Shown here piece after piece: positions 62,317 to 64,000 of a stretch of 64,000 nt of DNA. Within the stretch, counting starts at the first letter, position 1, and the number at the start of each line of letters is the position of its first letter. The translations under genes and the position numbers were made by a program. The notes below the pieces were generated by a model that saw only the letters and a program-made list of their open reading frames with translations, searched no databases and was not told the origin of the DNA. Origin of the DNA: Rhizobium leguminosarum bv. trifolii WSM2297. Lineage in GTDB: Bacteria; Pseudomonadota; Alphaproteobacteria; Rhizobiales; Rhizobiaceae. The stretch is taken from positions 496,001 through 560,000 of the forward strand of contig NZ_JH719393.1 in the NCBI RefSeq assembly GCF_000271845.1, given 5' to 3'.

Positions 62317-64000
<1,684 letters not shown>

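Overview
The window reads as chromosomal DNA of a GC-rich alphaproteobacterium of the Rhizobium leguminosarum/etli type. The reasons are the very high density of ABC importers paired with GntR, LacI, DeoR and AsnC regulators, the rhizobial form of the ectoine/hydroxyectoine cluster (ehuABCD-eutABCDE with an asnC-ssd-aminotransferase arm), a DUF1217 relic and codon use. This is inference from gene content; no rRNA, tRNA, insertion sequence, prophage or CRISPR array was seen.

Region 1 (1-22.3 kb) is a carbohydrate-derivative uptake and catabolic island. It holds the end of a DapA-type aldolase gene, a GntR regulator, and two CUT1-type transporters (binding protein plus two permeases each, at 1.4-4.5 kb and 5.5-8.7 kb) that share one visible MalK/UgpC-type ATPase at 16.6 kb. 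It also holds LacI and DeoR regulators, two PfkB kinases, a class I aldolase, two Gfo/Idh/MocA dehydrogenases, two TIM-barrel isomerase/epimerase proteins, two alpha/beta hydrolases, a ribulose-phosphate-3-epimerase-like protein and a ROK kinase. The enzyme classes suggest oxidation, isomerisation or dehydration, hydrolysis, phosphorylation and aldol cleavage of an unusual sugar, glycoside or polyol. No substrate can be named from sequence.

Region 2 (22.3-37.1 kb) is mainly ectoine/hydroxyectoine utilisation. After a DUF4112 gene, a leftward arm carries an Lrp/AsnC regulator, a semialdehyde dehydrogenase, a class III aminotransferase and an extra quinone-oxidoreductase-like gene. A rightward arm carries the MocR regulator enuR, the importer ehuABCD and the enzymes eutABCDE. 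Together they import ectoines, open the ring, deacetylate it and take diaminobutyrate to aspartate.

Region 3 (37.1-42.7 kb) is accessory and partly decayed: a chemoreceptor, a vapBC pair with a frameshifted toxin, a TetR regulator flanked by two copies of one palindrome, a frameshifted DUF1217 relic, and an intact vapBC pair.

Region 4 (43.0-49.9 kb) has two complete polar amino-acid-type ABC importers, each binding protein-permease-permease-ATPase, on either side of a GntR/FCD regulator.

Region 5 (50.1-57.0 kb) has a parDE toxin-antitoxin pair, then a locus matching Escherichia coli yjfIJKLMC: DUF2170 and PspA-like genes leftward; a K+ channel/NAD-binding protein, DUF2491, DUF350, a DUF1190 lipoprotein and a glutathionylspermidine-synthase-like ATP-grasp enzyme rightward. 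An esterase follows. This is the least understood conserved system in the window.

Region 6 (57.1-64.0 kb) is a LacI-controlled CUT2 sugar importer (binding protein, double ATPase, permease), facing the C-terminal 86% or so of acetyl-CoA synthetase (acs), whose start lies beyond the right edge.

Start codons were moved inside longer open frames where a Shine-Dalgarno sequence, a stop-start overlap or family alignment favoured it; each case is stated.
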